Assembly: GCA_000482145.1 (NCBI GenBank)
Contig: AUXH01000267.1
Location: forward strand, 1 to 25,187
DNA: 25,187 nt
Direction: 5' to 3'
Origin: Strigomonas culicis
Lineage: Eukaryota; Euglenozoa; Kinetoplastea; Trypanosomatida; Trypanosomatidae
The notes beneath the pieces are model-generated. The model was not told the origin of the DNA, did no database searches, and saw only the letters and a program-made list of their open reading frames with translations. Each line of letters begins with the position of its first letter. Position 1 is the first letter of the stretch. Position numbers and translations under genes: made by a program. This document shows positions 16,748-25,187 of this stretch, piece after piece.

Positions 16748-17968
16748 CTAATATGTGGACGCGTAAGTGTCGCGGAGTTCCTTCAACCACGCGGTGGCCT
16801 CCACGAGCGTCTTGTTGCCGATGCGCTTTTCGCCGCGCGCGCGCACGTTGACCGCTCGCGCCTCCTGCTCCGCCTGGCCGACGACGAAGATGAAGTTGTA
16901 GCGCGCGAGCTCCGCGTTGCGGATCTTCTTGTCCAGCGTGGACGTGCCCAGATCGAGATCCGCGTAGAAGCCCTCGGCGAAGAAGTGGTCGCGTACCTCC
17001 TTCGCGTAGTCCGCCATCGCGTTCGAGATGGGCACGACCATCACCTGACGCGGGCTGACCCACAGCGGCCAGTCGCCGCCGTAGTGTTCGCACAGGATGG
17101 CGATGCAGCGCTCGAGGGAGCCGAAGATGGCGCGGTGGATCATGACCGGGCGCGCCTGGTTGGGGTCGAGCTCGAGGTCCAGGCAGAGGTCGCGCGCCGC
17201 CGCCTCGTAGGTCGTGGGGGTCGCCTTGGGGTCGACGTGCTGCGCGGCCGCCACCTTCTTTTCCTCCTTCACCTTCTCCTTCTTCTCCTCCTTCGCCTCG
17301 CCCTTCTCCTCGGCGGCCTTCTCGGCGGCGGGCAGCGTGTACTTGAGGCCGAAGCGCTCCGGCATGTTGAAGTCCAGCTGGATGGTCGCGCACTGGTGGC
17401 GGCGGCGCAGCGCGTCCTCGACCTGGATGTCGATCTTGGGGCCGTAGAAGGCGCCGTCGCCGGTGTTCTCGAACCACGCGTCGGCGTGCCGCGGGCCCTT
17501 CCACGCGCCGCTGTCCGCGCCCTCCGCGCTGTTGCGGCGCACAAGCGCCTTGAGCTTCTTCAGCGCGTCCGGCCGGCCGTCGAAGGCGAACGTGCCGCCG
17601 TCCGCGATGGGGTCCGGCAGCGTCTCCGGGATGCCGCAGAAGGCGTTGAGCGCCTGGCGCAGCGCGGCCTCGGCGGTGTCCCAGACCTGCTCCGAGCCGA
17701 GCTTGTTCTCCGGGCGGGTGGAGTGGCAGAGGAAGAACTTGAAGCCGAGCGTGCTGTACACGTCGCTCAGGAAGACGAGCGCGGCCTCGATCTCCTCGGC
17801 GACCTGGTCGAGGCGGCAGAAGATGTGCGCGTCGTCCTGTTGGAAGCGCCGCACGCGGGTGAGGCCGGTGAGCGCGCCGCTCAGCTCGTTGCGGTGCAGC
17901 ACGCCGAAGTCGGCGAAGCGGATCGGCAGCTCCTTGTAGGAGTGCTGCTGCGACGCGAAGAGGATGCA

Positions 17969-18001
<33 letters not shown>

Positions 18002-19114
18002 CTCCTCCTTCTCGCACACCGTGCGGAACATGTTCTCCGCGTACTTGTCCCAGTGGCCAGACACCATCCACAGCTTGGACGAGAAGATGTTCGGCGTGAT
18101 GACCTCCTCGAAGCCGCGCTTGCGGTACTGCATGCGCTGGAACTCCACGATGGTGTTGTAGATGCGGGCGCCGTGCGGCAGCCAGAAGGCGCTGCCGGGG
18201 GACACCTCGTTGAAGTTGAAGAGCGCCTGCTGCCGGCCAATGACGCGGTGGTCGCGCTTCGCGGCCTCCGCCTGGATCGTCTTCCACTCGGTCAGCTGCG
18301 CGGCCTTGGGGAAGCTGATGCCGTACACGCGCTGCAGCACCTCGTTCTCGGCCTTGCCCTCGAAGTAGGACGACGAGTTCTTGTGCACCGCAAAGGCCTT
18401 CACGCGGCCCGTGTCCGGGACGTGCGGGCCGCGGCAGGGGTCGATGAGGTTGCCGCAGCGGTACACAGTACACGTGCCGCCGTCCGCCACTTTGCTCGCC
18501 AGGATCTTGCTCTTGAACTCCGTGTAGTTGAAGAGGCGCAGCGCGTCCTCCTTCGGTATCTCCAGGCGCTGGTACGGCACCTTCTGCTTCACGAGCTCCT
18601 GCATGGCCGCCTCGATGGACGCGTAGTCGCCCTCCGAGATGGGCCGATTCGTCAGGCCCTCGTAGAAGAAGCCGCCCTCCTCCAGCGCGGGGCCGACGGA
18701 GAGCTTCGCGTCGAAGACGCGCTCGAGCGCGTAGCCCAGCACGTGCGCGGAGCTGTGCCAGAAGACCGTCTGCGCCTCGCGGTCCTCCCAGTCGAGGAGC
18801 TCCAGCTCGCAGTCGCCCTCGAACGGGCGCGCAAGGTCCCACAGGTGGCCGTTCACCTTCGCGACAACGACGCGGTCGGGAAGCGAGTTGGAGATGCGCT
18901 TGGCAATCTCCAGCGGCGTGTTGACCCAGCTCTCCGCGTCCATCACCTTGCCGTCCGGCAGCCTCACCTTGATGGGCTGCTTGCGGGCTGCGTAGTCCTG
19001 CTGCTGCTTCTCCCACAGCGCGTCAAAGATCTGGACGCGGTGCTGCCAGAAGGAGGGCTCCGCGAGCTTCTTGAGGTCCACCGCGACGGAGGCCGCCTTC
19101 TTCTTTCCGGACAT
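16748..19114 (-). CDS. Threonyl-tRNA synthetase
   Basis: Class II synthetase that charges tRNA-Thr. Domain order: TGS (about 46-107); second N-terminal editing domain with site residues His120/His124 (HSSAH) and Cys227/His231 (CRGPH); catalytic core (about 295-690); anticodon-binding domain (about 690-788). The active-site zinc ligands are Cys379 (MNCPG), His430 (DDAHIF) and His660 (MIHRAI). Motif 2 is around 405-432 (HRNELSGALTG...RRFQQDDAH) and motif 3 around 656-670. The core carries two insertions relative to the bacterial enzyme, about 493-547 and 596-654; the second is a Lys/Glu-rich stretch. As most trypanosomatid synthetases are single genes, it probably also supplies the mitochondrion, but I see no clear targeting peptide. 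The start is the ATG at 19114 (MSGKKKAAS). Confidence 0.97.
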
Positions 19115-19608
19115 GGCGACGGGCGTCGGACGTGCGGGGGTGTAGAAGCGGAGTGACTGGCAGAGAAGCTGGGGGCGGTCGAGGGGGCGAGAGGGTCGAC
19201 GCGCGCTAGGGGTCCGAGCAGCTAGAAGGGCGATGCCTAAACGAGCGAGGCGGGTTTTGGAGTGGTACAGTGTTGCGGTGTCAGTAGCAATATGGATGTG
19301 ATAGAACCAAAAAAAGGCGTTTTGCGTAGGGTCTAATTGAACCTGACGTAACTAGAGGCGTTGGAACAGTGGGGAGAGAGAGACAGGTAGAGGGCATGAA
19401 AAGGCAGAGAGAGAAGGAACAGCGCAAAGGCCAACAGCAGGTCCACGTACCCCATAGAGATGTGTCTCATGTTGTTGTTGTTATTGTTATTGTTTTTCGT
19501 TCCTTTGCTCTTGTTACGGGAAGAATTGTAATTAATAGTATTATGACAAAATGCACGCCTGCATCGACGTGTGCACAACCAAATGAACAACCACGAAAAA
19601 AAAAAGAC
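19115..19608. other. Spacer between the ESF2-like gene and threonyl-tRNA synthetase
   Basis: GC-rich near the synthetase start and AT-rich beyond about 19290. It holds a (GTT/ATT)n-like stretch near 19470-19497 and an A-run near 19597-19607. No gene is recognised. Confidence 0.6.
19169..19200 (-). promoter_or_regulatory. Candidate spliced-leader acceptor for threonyl-tRNA synthetase
   Basis: A C-rich coding-strand tract (CCCTCTCGCCCCCTCGACCG) ends in CCCCCAG, about 55 bases before the ATG. It is poorer in T than the other acceptors. Confidence 0.55.
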
Positions 19609-20238
19609 TCAACTCCTTTCGCGCTTCAACCCCTTTTTCTTTTTGGTTTCTAAAGCAGTGCCGTCTGTCGCCGTCTTCTTCGACTTGCGCTTCCCCTCTT
19701 CCGTGGACGGCGCCTCCGCGCCTTCCTCGAGGCGCCGCCGGCGCGCGGGCGGGGCCGCGTCGTCCGCCGCCGCCGCGCTCGCGCGGGCGCGGCGGGCGGC
19801 GGACTGCGCGACGAGGCGACGGTACTGCTCATTCATGTCCTGCTCCTCGCGGCGCGCGGCGACGACCGAGGCGCGGCGCATGCGGCGCGCGTCCTCGCGC
19901 TCCTCGGCGAGGTCGCCCCACTCGAAGCCGTCGAGGTGCTTCACGGTCCACAGCTGTCCATGGCACTTGCGCCGGCGCTTGCAGTCGACGGGGGAGGCGT
20001 TCATGTGCTGCGCGGCCGCCGCGGCGTCCGCCGCGCGCGCGAACTCCATCCAGCCCTCGCGGTAGCGCAGCGGCAGCAGTGGGCCGCCCGGGCGGCGCTC
20101 CTTCTTCGGGTACGGCACGAACTTCATGCGGCGGATGTCGCCGAACTTGTTGAAGTGCAGGCGCACCTCGTGCGGCGCCATGTTGGGAGGCACGGAGGAG
20201 AAGTACACGACGCCGCGGTGCGGCGGTGACGACGACAT
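19609..20238 (-). CDS. ESF2/ABT1-family RRM protein, pre-rRNA processing
   Basis: The 209-residue product begins MSSSPPHRGVVYFSSVPPNM. It carries one RRM (about 8-115) of the ESF2/ABT1 kind: VVYFSSVPPNMAPHEVRLHF as RNP2 and first helix, then FGDIRRMKFVP, EGWMEFARAADAAAAAQHMN, and the diagnostic CHGQLWTVKHLDGFEWGDLAEE that follows. A basic, Arg/Lys- and Ala-rich tail ends in KKKKGLKRERS, likely a nucleolar localisation signal. In yeast, Esf2 works with Dbp8 in the small-subunit processome. The frame is open for a further 100 codons upstream, but I chose the ATG at 20238 because a very strong acceptor lies at about 20305 and the upstream translation is a translated pyrimidine tract, not family sequence. 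Confidence 0.9.
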   Translation of the reverse strand: MSSSPPHRGVVYFSSVPPNMAPHEVRLHFNKFGDIRRMKFVPYPKKERRPGGPLLPLRYREGWMEFARAADAAAAAQHMNASPVDCKRRRKCHGQLWTVKHLDGFEWGDLAEEREDARRMRRASVVAARREEQDMNEQYRRLVAQSAARRARASAAAADDAAPPARRRRLEEGAEAPSTEEGKRKSKKTATDGTALETKKKKGLKRERS

Positions 20239-20995
20239 GTGGTCAGGAAGAGCCCGCACGGATAGGGCACGGCAAAAGCCTTTTGTTGGGATGCACAGTT
20301 GGCACTGTGGTAAGATAGACAAAGACAGGGAGGGGAGGAAAGAACATGGAGCATGCAAAAGGCTGCTGAGAAACGCACCTATACATGTAAACGTGGATGA
20401 CAGCACACTTTGGTTCATCGTTGGGTTTGTCCGAATCTGCTTTAGTTGAGGGCAACTGCAAACAGCAAAACAAAAAGGAACAAATCTCAAATTACTAACA
20501 CCATGCAAAAAAAAAAATGCAAACGTATAGATCACCAACAGCTAATGAGAACCAAAGAACAAAAGCTATACTCTGCTCTGCGATGCTCTCAACAACAACA
20601 CGAAAAAAAAAACGTTTTTACATTCTTCCATTTACGCGCAACAGCGAAAAGAAAAGGAACTAGAATACGAGGAAGGGCTTTATGAAAAAAAAATGGCAAT
20701 GTGCAAATGTAGTAACAGTGTGAGGTAAAAAAAAAATGACTGAATAGTGTAGTGAAGAACAAAGAGGCTCTTCACAAAAACAGTACAACTGTGTTAAACT
20801 CGCAGACAAACCAACAACAGAAAAAAAAAAGAATTAATAGAAACAACGCTCAGAACAACAACGCCAACACCGAAAAAAAAAAGGGGAACAATAAAAGAAG
20901 GAGTGATAAAAGGAGTAACAAGCGTTAAATCATCATTACCTTTTATCCGTCTAAAAGGGAAGAAGGTAAGCAAAAAGCTGCACGCGGCGCCCTTC
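20239..20995. other. Spacer between the OTU protease and the ESF2-like gene
   Basis: AT-rich with many A-runs of 8-10 bases (around 20508, 20610, 20685, 20725, 20820, 20875). It contains the ESF2-like acceptor at about 20305 and the OTU gene 3' UTR. No gene or tRNA-like element is recognised. Confidence 0.6.
20305..20343 (-). promoter_or_regulatory. Spliced-leader acceptor that fixes the ESF2-like start
   Basis: The coding strand reads TTCTTTCCTCCCCTCCCTG...TATCTTACCACAG, about 67 bases upstream of the ATG at 20238. It lies inside the longer open frame, so the longer N terminus would not be in the mature mRNA. Confidence 0.82.
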
Positions 20996-22723
20996 TCATA
21001 AAGCGGGGTTCAGGAAGCTGCTCTGGCTATTGCTGCTCTTCACCGGAGGCCCGCTCTGCGGTGGGGAGGGGAAGGCGAGAAGGCTGGTCGAGTTGCCGCG
21101 CGTCCGCGGCACGCCCGGCGCCGGCCCCGTCGGTGACGACGTGGAGAGCGACGCGCGCCGCGGCTGCGCCCCGTGCGGCGGGCCGCCGTCGTGGCTCGGC
21201 GGCGGCGGGTAGGGGCCGGACTCGGCGAGCATCTTGGACAGCTCCGGCAGCAGCAGGTCCGACAGCACGATGCTCTCCACCGGGCTCGGCGTGATGTCGT
21301 CGAAGTGCACCGGGCGCTTGTACGCGAGAAAGAGGCACACGGCGTTGTCCGCCGGCAGCGGGGGTGACACGTGGCCGCGGCACGGGCTGCGCTGCGTGGC
21401 GCTCTGCTCCGTCTCGATCATGGGCCGCAGGTTCGTCTGCGAGTCGCCTAGGATGTCGTGCTGGAAGATGGTGTGCCACCGCGTCACGTCACTCGTGATG
21501 ACGTGGATGTTGACGCCGAAGCAGCGCGCCGCGGCGTTCAGGCACACTTCGTCGCCCCAGTAGCCGAGCTCGCGCATGTGGTTCGTGTAGTCCTGCCACT
21601 CCGCGTTGGTGAAGAGCATCGAGTAGTCCTTGCTGTTCTCCTTCATGTACGCGACGACGAGTGAGCGCACGAGGTGGTGCAGGCGGGGGTTGCCGAAGAG
21701 CTGGTGCGCGAGCGCCGAGAAGAGGCAGTTGCCGTCCATCTTCTGCGCGTTCAGCTTGAGGTGCAGGTGGCTGAGGCGCGACAGCAGGCGCTGCTCGTTG
21801 TCCTTGATCTCCGCCTGGCGGTGCTGCTCCTCCAGCGTCTCCGTGTCGTTTACGCCGAAGACGACCTCGGACTCGCTCTGCTGCTGCCGGATGCGCTCGG
21901 CGCGGTCGTGCTCCTCCTGTAGCTTCGCCTGTCCCGTCCCCACGTCCTCGGGCGTGTTGTAGGCGCCACACGTCGAGCAGTAGCGCAGCCCGTCGTCCGT
22001 GCGCCGCGTGTTGTGCAGCGCGGTGCACTGCGAGCACGCCCAGTACCGCGGCCGCGTGCACTTGCGGCAGTGGTCGCCGTCGACCGTGTTCATGTTCGCG
22101 CAGCCGTCGCAGCGCCACACAATGTGCGGCTTGCCGCTGCTGCAGCGCGACGTCGGGTCGCCCGCCTTCGTGGGCACGGTCGGGCACATGCGGCGGCACA
22201 GCGGGCACTCCAACTGCCCCGTGTTCACGAAGCCGCACGCCGTGCACGAGCCGAAGACCGTGTTGATGTAGGTACAGCGCGGACAGTTCCACATGCCGCC
22301 CTGGCCGGCCGCGCCGCTCGTCTCGCGCGGGTTCTGGCTGTTGCGCAGCTTGATGACAGAGGCACTCATGACGAAGGAGGCCTGCGACGGGTCGACCACC
22401 TCGTACACGTCCGACCGCTCCGACGTCTTGGAGGCGACGCTGGACGCGGGCCGATGCTGCAGTGCGTCGATCGCCTTGAGAAACTCGTCGTCGCTCTTGC
22501 GACGCGCCGGCGTGTTGATGCGCGGCAGCACGAGCGCCATGTACGCCGTGCGGAAACACGTGAAGCAGAGCGCGCTCGTGTCCTTGAGGCGGAACCGCAG
22601 CTTTGACTCCGTGCTGCACAGCCAGCACGTCTTGCTCGTGCCGCTGCCGGGGGCCGGCGGCGGGGTGCCGGTCTGTCGCTCGCGCGCCACCTTACTGCGC
22701 AGAAGGGCGGTGAGCTTGTCCAT
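20996..22723 (-). CDS. OTU-family deubiquitinase with NZF/RanBP2 zinc fingers
   Basis: The 575-residue product is predicted to remove ubiquitin from substrates. N-terminal CxxC pairs (C33/C36 and C53/C56) may form one zinc site. A cysteine-rich region (145-255) holds two textbook RanBP2-type fingers, W-x-C-x2-C-x3-N-x6-C-x2-C: Trp145 with C147/C150/N154/C160/C163, and Trp203 with C205/C208/N212/C219/C222. A variant third finger starts at Trp228. The first has CTYIN, as in ubiquitin-binding NZF fingers of TRABID. A helical linker (265-325) follows. The OTU domain (about 325-480) shows the catalytic DGNC (Asp330, Cys333) and His473 in YKRPVHFDDI. The C-terminal ~95 residues are Pro/Ser-rich and look disordered. 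The architecture resembles TRABID/ZRANB1, but linkage specificity is unknown. Start ATG at 22723. Confidence 0.93.
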   Translation of the reverse strand: MDKLTALLRSKVARERQTGTPPPAPGSGTSKTCWLCSTESKLRFRLKDTSALCFTCFRTAYMALVLPRINTPARRKSDDEFLKAIDALQHRPASSVASKTSERSDVYEVVDPSQASFVMSASVIKLRNSQNPRETSGAAGQGGMWNCPRCTYINTVFGSCTACGFVNTGQLECPLCRRMCPTVPTKAGDPTSRCSSGKPHIVWRCDGCANMNTVDGDHCRKCTRPRYWACSQCTALHNTRRTDDGLRYCSTCGAYNTPEDVGTGQAKLQEEHDRAERIRQQQSESEVVFGVNDTETLEEQHRQAEIKDNEQRLLSRLSHLHLKLNAQKMDGNCLFSALAHQLFGNPRLHHLVRSLVVAYMKENSKDYSMLFTNAEWQDYTNHMRELGYWGDEVCLNAAARCFGVNIHVITSDVTRWHTIFQHDILGDSQTNLRPMIETEQSATQRSPCRGHVSPPLPADNAVCLFLAYKRPVHFDDITPSPVESIVLSDLLLPELSKMLAESGPYPPPPSHDGGPPHGAQPRRASLSTSSPTGPAPGVPRTRGNSTSLLAFPSPPQSGPPVKSSNSQSSFLNPAL

Positions 22724-23496
22724 GCCGGCAGGTGTGGGAGAGAAACAAAAAATACAAACTTAAACGAATAATTAAAAAGAAAAAGGGGGAAAGAGGATGG
22801 TATATTCTGCTTCCTTGTTCCTATTTTTTTTTCTTCTTATTGCTGTAAGAATATGAAGAAATCCAGTCCTTTGGAAAACTATGAATAAACGGAAAAAAAA
22901 ACTCTACAACCTGACTACTTGAATAATTGAAGATTTTAGAAAGAGAAGGAAACGAGGTAAATAAGATGTGGATAACGGTTCTCTCTGTATGTCAACCATC
23001 AGTGCTTTGCATGAACATAGGTGCATTCATACTTGTTTTTCTTTTCTTCATTCCTTTGCATGATACTGTTTAACGTGAGCTTTGGGTTTGGAAAGCTAAA
23101 AAATACTAAGTTAATAATGATAGTTAAGATGACTCTTTATACAACTAATGCTAGCTAATCCCATAAAAAGAGACGAGAAAAAAAGGTTTGGGTGGGACGT
23201 TTCCTTCGTAGCTCCCTACACGGAGCATTGGGGTGATTCTGATTTGCTTTTTTTTTTATTTTTAGTTTTTAGTTTTTTGCGTGTATGTATTCTTTTAAAA
23301 CCAAAGAAAGATCCTTTTCCCTTTAAAGGAATACTACTTTCTCAGAAAAAGAAATGAATGAAAGTAAGAAAGCATCCTCTATATAGTTTGTTTAGAAAAA
23401 AAGAATATAAGTAAAAAGAAAAAAAAGAACTACTAACAAAAAAGAAATGTAAGGCACGCAAAAAATTGGTATACACACACGCTCTCCCTACCCTGT
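22724..23496. other. Spacer between the M16 gene and the OTU protease gene
   Basis: AT-rich, with T-runs near 22825 and 23248-23275 and A-runs near 22892 and 23395-23425. It contains the OTU acceptor near 22759 and the 3' UTR of the M16 gene. No coding or RNA feature is recognised. Confidence 0.6.
22759..22799 (-). promoter_or_regulatory. Candidate spliced-leader acceptor for the OTU protease
   Basis: Coding-strand CCTCTTTCCCCCTTTTTCTTTT, an AT stretch, then TTTAAG, about 36 bases before the ATG. No other AG occurs between it and the start. Confidence 0.55.
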
Positions 23497-24960
23497 TTAA
23501 TACCAGTACTTGTAGGTCCAGTGCTGGGTCCAGTCGTAGTTGGGGATCTGCGAGAGGTAACCGAGGTAGCTGTACACGGGCTTGCGGCCGTAGAAGTAGT
23601 GCTGGAGAACCTCCTGGACGTTGGTGCCGGTGGTGTCGTCGATGCGGTCGTACATCTCCGTCAGCGGCACGCGGCGGCCCAGGTGGAGCACCTGGCGGCC
23701 GATATCCTGGGCGGCGTTGGCGCTGCCGTCCATGTTGAAGAGCAGCTGCGCCTTGAGGTTGACCTTTGCCTGGGCGAGCTCGTGGTCGTGCAGCATCTTC
23801 TGCGCGAAGCGGCACCACTCCGCGATGGTGTACTGCAGCACCTCGACCATCACGCCGGCATCGCCGGGGCCGCCCATCGCCGGGCGGCCGACGACGTACA
23901 TGCCGCAGAGGCCCTCGTCCTTGTAGGTCTGCAGGAAGGGGTTCGCGGTCTCAATGCACTTCTCGTTGAAGTGCGTGTTCGTCGGCGTCGAGTGGTCGAG
24001 GGAGGAGAAGGTCTTCAGCACGCGGTGCATGGCGTGCTGGCCCATCTCGTGCTGCGAGCGGTGGAAGCTGCCGGGGATCTCGCAGGCGAGCGCGAGCGGC
24101 ACGTTGTCCTCGCAGGCCGCGCCGCACGTCTGGAAGCCCCACGCGACGTTCACCGTCTTGTAGCGCAGGTTCCAGAGGCGGTACTCGCCGCCGACGTAGC
24201 GGCTCTCGGACGGGAGGCGGTTGCTGCCCTTCTCCAGGTCGCCGAAGTGCTGCTGCGCGGCCTTCTCCAGCGCCGTGTGGTCGACGCCGCCGGCGCCGAC
24301 AACGACGAGGCGGCTGCCGGCCACAGTGGAGGTGCGGTACTGGCGCAGCTGGTCCGCGGTGACCTTGGACACGCCCGTCTCGGTGCCGTACAGCGGGGAG
24401 CCGACGCCGTAGGGGGTGCTGTCGAACGCACAGCGGTGGAGGTTGTCCATCACGATGTCGTCCGGGCGCTCCTCGAAGAGGCGCTGCTCCTCCAGCACGA
24501 GCTGGCGGGCCTTGCTGATGTCGGCGTCGCTGAGGCGCGCGTTGCGCACCACGTCGGCGAGCAGGCCCACCGCGCGCTGCGTGTTCTCCTTCGCCACCTG
24601 CATGTACAGGTACGTGTGCTCGCGGCCCACGTTGACGGCGATCTGGCCGCCGAGCTCGTCGACGGCCTGCGCAATCTGGTCGGCGGACTGGTTCGTCGTG
24701 CCTAGGAAGCCGCACTTCTCCAGCACGCGCGACGCGCCGGAGTACTGCGCGGGCTCGTAGCGGCTGCCAGACTCGAGCCACACGCCGACGGTGGCAATCT
24801 TGGAGAGCGGGTTCTCCTCACACGCGACGCGCACCCCGTTGCCGAGCGCGGACACGTTGGTGGGCGGCAGCTTGCGCAGCACATCGCGGAAGGCGGCGGA
24901 GGTCGCGTGGTTGGACGCGGGGCGCGCACGCTGGACGAGGGTCGAAAAACTAACCGACAT
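23497..24960 (-). CDS. M16-family protein lacking the zinc site: probable cytochrome bc1 core subunit / MPP-beta-like
   Basis: The 487 residues align with the beta subunit of mitochondrial processing peptidase and with complex III core proteins. Seen: NGVRVACEENP, VGVWLESGSRYE, DELGGQIAVNVGREHTYLYMQV, DIVMDNLHRCAFDSTPYGVGSPLYG, and a glycine-rich LGRRVPLTEMYDRID segment in the C-terminal half. The catalytic HxxEH is replaced by RVLEK (Arg78 to Lys82): the Glu remains but both zinc-ligand His are gone, so it should not be a peptidase. The N terminus (SFSTLVQRARPASNH) is basic and hydroxylated, as expected for a mitochondrial targeting sequence. The likely place is the inner-membrane cytochrome bc1 complex. 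Databases may label such proteins MPP-beta by similarity. Start ATG at 24960, after a strong acceptor. Confidence 0.9.
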   Translation of the reverse strand: MSVSFSTLVQRARPASNHATSAAFRDVLRKLPPTNVSALGNGVRVACEENPLSKIATVGVWLESGSRYEPAQYSGASRVLEKCGFLGTTNQSADQIAQAVDELGGQIAVNVGREHTYLYMQVAKENTQRAVGLLADVVRNARLSDADISKARQLVLEEQRLFEERPDDIVMDNLHRCAFDSTPYGVGSPLYGTETGVSKVTADQLRQYRTSTVAGSRLVVVGAGGVDHTALEKAAQQHFGDLEKGSNRLPSESRYVGGEYRLWNLRYKTVNVAWGFQTCGAACEDNVPLALACEIPGSFHRSQHEMGQHAMHRVLKTFSSLDHSTPTNTHFNEKCIETANPFLQTYKDEGLCGMYVVGRPAMGGPGDAGVMVEVLQYTIAEWCRFAQKMLHDHELAQAKVNLKAQLLFNMDGSANAAQDIGRQVLHLGRRVPLTEMYDRIDDTTGTNVQEVLQHYFYGRKPVYSYLGYLSQIPNYDWTQHWTYKYWY

Positions 24961-25032
24961 ACCTTAACGTGATACACGAAATGAAAAAAAAAGAATTCCT
25001 ATAAAAAAACCGCAGATACGGTAAAGCTAAAA

Positions 25033-25073
25033 CTGCAAGAGAGGAAGAAAAGGAAAGAGAGAGAGAGAGAGAG
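25033..25073 (-). promoter_or_regulatory. Spliced-leader acceptor for the M16 gene
   Basis: Coding-strand (CT)n followed by TTTCCTTTTCTTCCTCTCTTG and CAG, about 72 bases before the ATG. Confidence 0.8.
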
Positions 25074-25096
25074 GTGTGTGTGTGTGTGTGTGTGTG
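25074..25096 (+). repeat. (GT)n microsatellite next to a (GA)n run
   Basis: About eleven GT units directly abut the (GA)n tract that forms the pyrimidine run of the M16 acceptor. Confidence 0.9.
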
Positions 25097-25187
25097 AGGA
25101 AAAAATAGGTAAGGTGAACAGTAGTGTACTGACAGGAGTCGCTGTTGTTGTTGTATTTCAGTTCTTCTGTTTTTTTTTCTTTTTACT

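Noticed and set aside
16745..19156. Plus-strand open frame of about 800 codons antisense to threonyl-tRNA synthetase, and a 760-codon overlapping minus frame
   Set aside because: Both are low-complexity shadows (Arg/Ala/Leu-rich) of a fully recognisable synthetase gene. Neither resembles a family or has its own acceptor.
20239..20538. 100-codon N-terminal extension of the ESF2-like protein
   Set aside because: It translates a pyrimidine tract and lies across a strong AG acceptor at about 20305. The conserved family sequence starts at the ATG at 20238.

Overview
The window comes from a kinetoplastid nuclear chromosome, most probably a Trypanosoma species. Every credible gene is intronless and lies on the minus strand, as in a polycistronic transcription unit running from right to left. 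Most genes have a pyrimidine-rich tract followed by an AG 25-110 bases upstream of the start codon, which is the form of a spliced-leader acceptor. The proteins are recognisably trypanosomatid (oligopeptidase B, a proteolytically dead M16 core-type protein, an ESAG8/LRRP-like leucine-rich-repeat protein). I cannot fix the species. There are no rRNA, tRNA, CRISPR or bacterial features, and no strand switch.

Layout in transcription order (right to left). (1) 24960-23497: M16-family protein without its zinc-binding histidines, probably a cytochrome bc1 core subunit or inactive MPP-beta relative. (2) 22723-20996: OTU deubiquitinase with NZF/RanBP2 zinc fingers. (3) 20238-19609: ESF2/ABT1-type RRM protein of ribosome biogenesis. 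(4) 19114-16748: threonyl-tRNA synthetase with two large catalytic-domain insertions. (5) 16171-15389: ribosomal protein uL2 (RPL8). (6) 15033-14047: polytopic membrane protein, possibly TMEM121-like. (7) 13747-11810: choline/ethanolamine kinase. (8) 11293-10595: CFAP299, a flagellar protein. (9) 10225-8066: oligopeptidase B. These genes are GC-rich at third positions, so they carry long spurious antisense ORFs.

The left 7.6 kb is different: lower GC, longer AT-rich spacers and signs of instability. It holds two diverged paralogues of an unrecognised protein ending in a dsRBD-like fold. The longer one (7633-5853) is split by a one-base frame change near 7230. The shorter one (5362-4385) is N-terminally truncated and has lost the basic RNA-contact pair. 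A 2.1 kb spacer follows, containing a diverged direct repeat, and then a large LRR gene (2242-80). Its reading frame breaks near position 80 while LRR coding continues in two other frames to the window edge.

The genes do not form a pathway; co-transcription in trypanosomatids is not functional clustering. Translation and ribosome functions (ThrRS, uL2, ESF2-like) and mitochondrial/lipid functions (M16 core, ethanolamine kinase) sit together in what I recall as a conserved trypanosomatid block. Oligopeptidase B and the genes to its left seem to belong to another neighbourhood. The most unusual material is the dsRBD-like paralogue pair and the decaying LRR array, not a discrete new system.
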